This document shows, one piece after another, positions 5,239-5,485 of a DNA stretch of 5,485 nucleotides. Numbering within the stretch: the first letter of the stretch is position 1; each line of letters opens with the position of its first letter. A program made the translations under genes and the position numbers. Source of the stretch: Spirochaetaceae bacterium (lineage in GTDB: Bacteria > Spirochaetota > Spirochaetia > Treponematales > Breznakiellaceae). Below the pieces are notes generated by a model. That model saw only the letters and a list, made by a program, of their open reading frames with translations. It was not told the origin of the DNA and did not search any database. The stretch spans positions 1 to 5,485 of the forward strand of contig JAIRPM010000114.1 in NCBI GenBank assembly GCA_031257075.1. Direction: 5' to 3'.

Positions 5239-5272
5239 GGTTAACGGCAAGTTAAACGGCGTTGGCCTAAGG
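5239..5272 (+). repeat. 34-base degenerate direct repeat, copy 2
   Basis: Partner of 4971-5004, starting 268 bases after it. Between the two copies lie both large hairpins and the promoter-like site. Read as codons in matching frames, most differences fall on amino-acid-changing positions, so the similarity looks like DNA-level duplication rather than a conserved peptide. Confidence 0.5.
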
Positions 5273-5291
5273 CGGTATTTTCGCAACAAAC

Positions 5292-5317
5292 AAGATAAAG
5301 AAGAAAGAAAGAAGAAG
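5292..5317 (+). other. purine-only tract interrupted by one T
   Basis: Twenty-six bases of A and G, broken only by a T at 5296, made of AAGA/AAGAA units. It is low in complexity compared with its surroundings. It could be a slippage-prone microsatellite or the Lys/Glu codons of a lost gene (the frame reads KEERKKK). No function can be assigned. Confidence 0.45.
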
Positions 5318-5323
5318 CCATTT

Positions 5324-5344
5324 GGCGGCGTGACGAGCGCCGCC
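5324..5344 (+). repeat. GC-only 7-bp hairpin
   Basis: GGCGGCG (5324-5330) pairs with CGCCGCC (5338-5344) around a 7-base loop. No T run follows, so a terminator is unlikely. The stem is all G and C and would be stable. Confidence 0.45.
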
Positions 5345-5485
5345 GGATGCAGCCGGTTTGGGGTCGAATGGCCTTGAACCAAAGCGTTGCCGGTCTGGAA
5401 GGGCCGGTAATGAGAGTGTGTCAAGCGTAGGTGCCGTCTATAACCGGAAGGTTAGGGCGGTATTTGGAGCATGAACATCTCCGTC

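Larger units (their letters stand above)
4739..5485. other. 747-base region without a convincing gene
   Basis: No reading frame here has a good start, ribosome binding site and protein-like composition together. The longest open stretch without an obvious start runs from 4828 to the TGA at 5113-5115 (95 codons). A purine-rich frame runs from 5201 to a TGA near 5371. The region instead contains hairpins, degenerate repeats and a promoter-like site, listed separately. It may be decayed coding or mobile DNA, or may hold an unrecognised RNA. Confidence 0.6.

Noticed and set aside
5345..5400. tRNA-like segment on the minus strand (GGTTCAAGGCC)
   Set aside because: Only a T-arm-like string is present; no acceptor, D or anticodon stems can be folded around it.
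5110..5424. 104-codon minus-strand frame
   Set aside because: Begins with TTG without a convincing ribosome binding site; Pro/Thr/Ser/Leu-rich product with no recognisable motif.
5471..5485. ATG at 5471 as the start of a gene running off the window
   Set aside because: GGAG sits only one base ahead of it, too close for a good site, and only five codons are visible.

Overview
The window looks like chromosomal DNA from a spirochaete of the Treponema type, possibly one of the GC-richer host-associated or gut lineages. Three things point that way. The RuvB protein has the spelling I associate with treponemes (APALDKPKDL, LKPVIEEMLYIAMEDYALDWVIGQGP, PLISRFG) rather than the usual bacterial consensus. 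A bacterial XPB-type helicase is present, and these are known in spirochaetes and actinobacteria. There is also a Sec-exported, barrel-like protein of a diderm. The assignment is an inference from remembered family patterns, not a database match, and I hold it at about 0.6.

Layout, all on the + strand. Positions 1-612 hold the 3' end of a gene whose encoded tail is extremely rich in Arg, Gly, Glu and Gln (RGG-like and disordered). A T-rich gap of 63 bases follows. Positions 676-2388 encode a complete XPB/Ssl2-type DNA helicase, and 2394-3443 encode RuvB only 5 bases downstream, so the two are very probably one transcript. Positions 3444-3841 are intergenic. This stretch holds a candidate terminator, several GTTGGC/GCCAAC inverted hexamers, a short well-initiated reading frame (3633-3755) that looks like the stump of a truncated gene, and a heptamer repeat just ahead of the next ribosome binding site. 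Positions 3842-4738 encode a secreted, probably outer-membrane beta-rich protein of unknown function. Positions 4739-5485 contain no convincing gene but much structure: a terminator-like hairpin, two large adjacent hairpins (5002-5082), a degenerate 34-base direct repeat, a promoter-like pair of hexamers, and a purine tract.

How the parts fit. XPB (an ATP-driven DNA opening motor) and RuvB (the Holliday-junction branch-migration motor) form a compact DNA-repair and recombination unit, with no ruvA or ruvC in view. The downstream exported protein has its own ribosome binding site and probably its own transcription unit. It lies between two degenerate copies of a roughly 100-base intergenic element (3512-3606 and 4741-4843), which suggests that this block has been rearranged or inserted. 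I see no CRISPR array, tRNA, rRNA, transposase or recognisable defence system.
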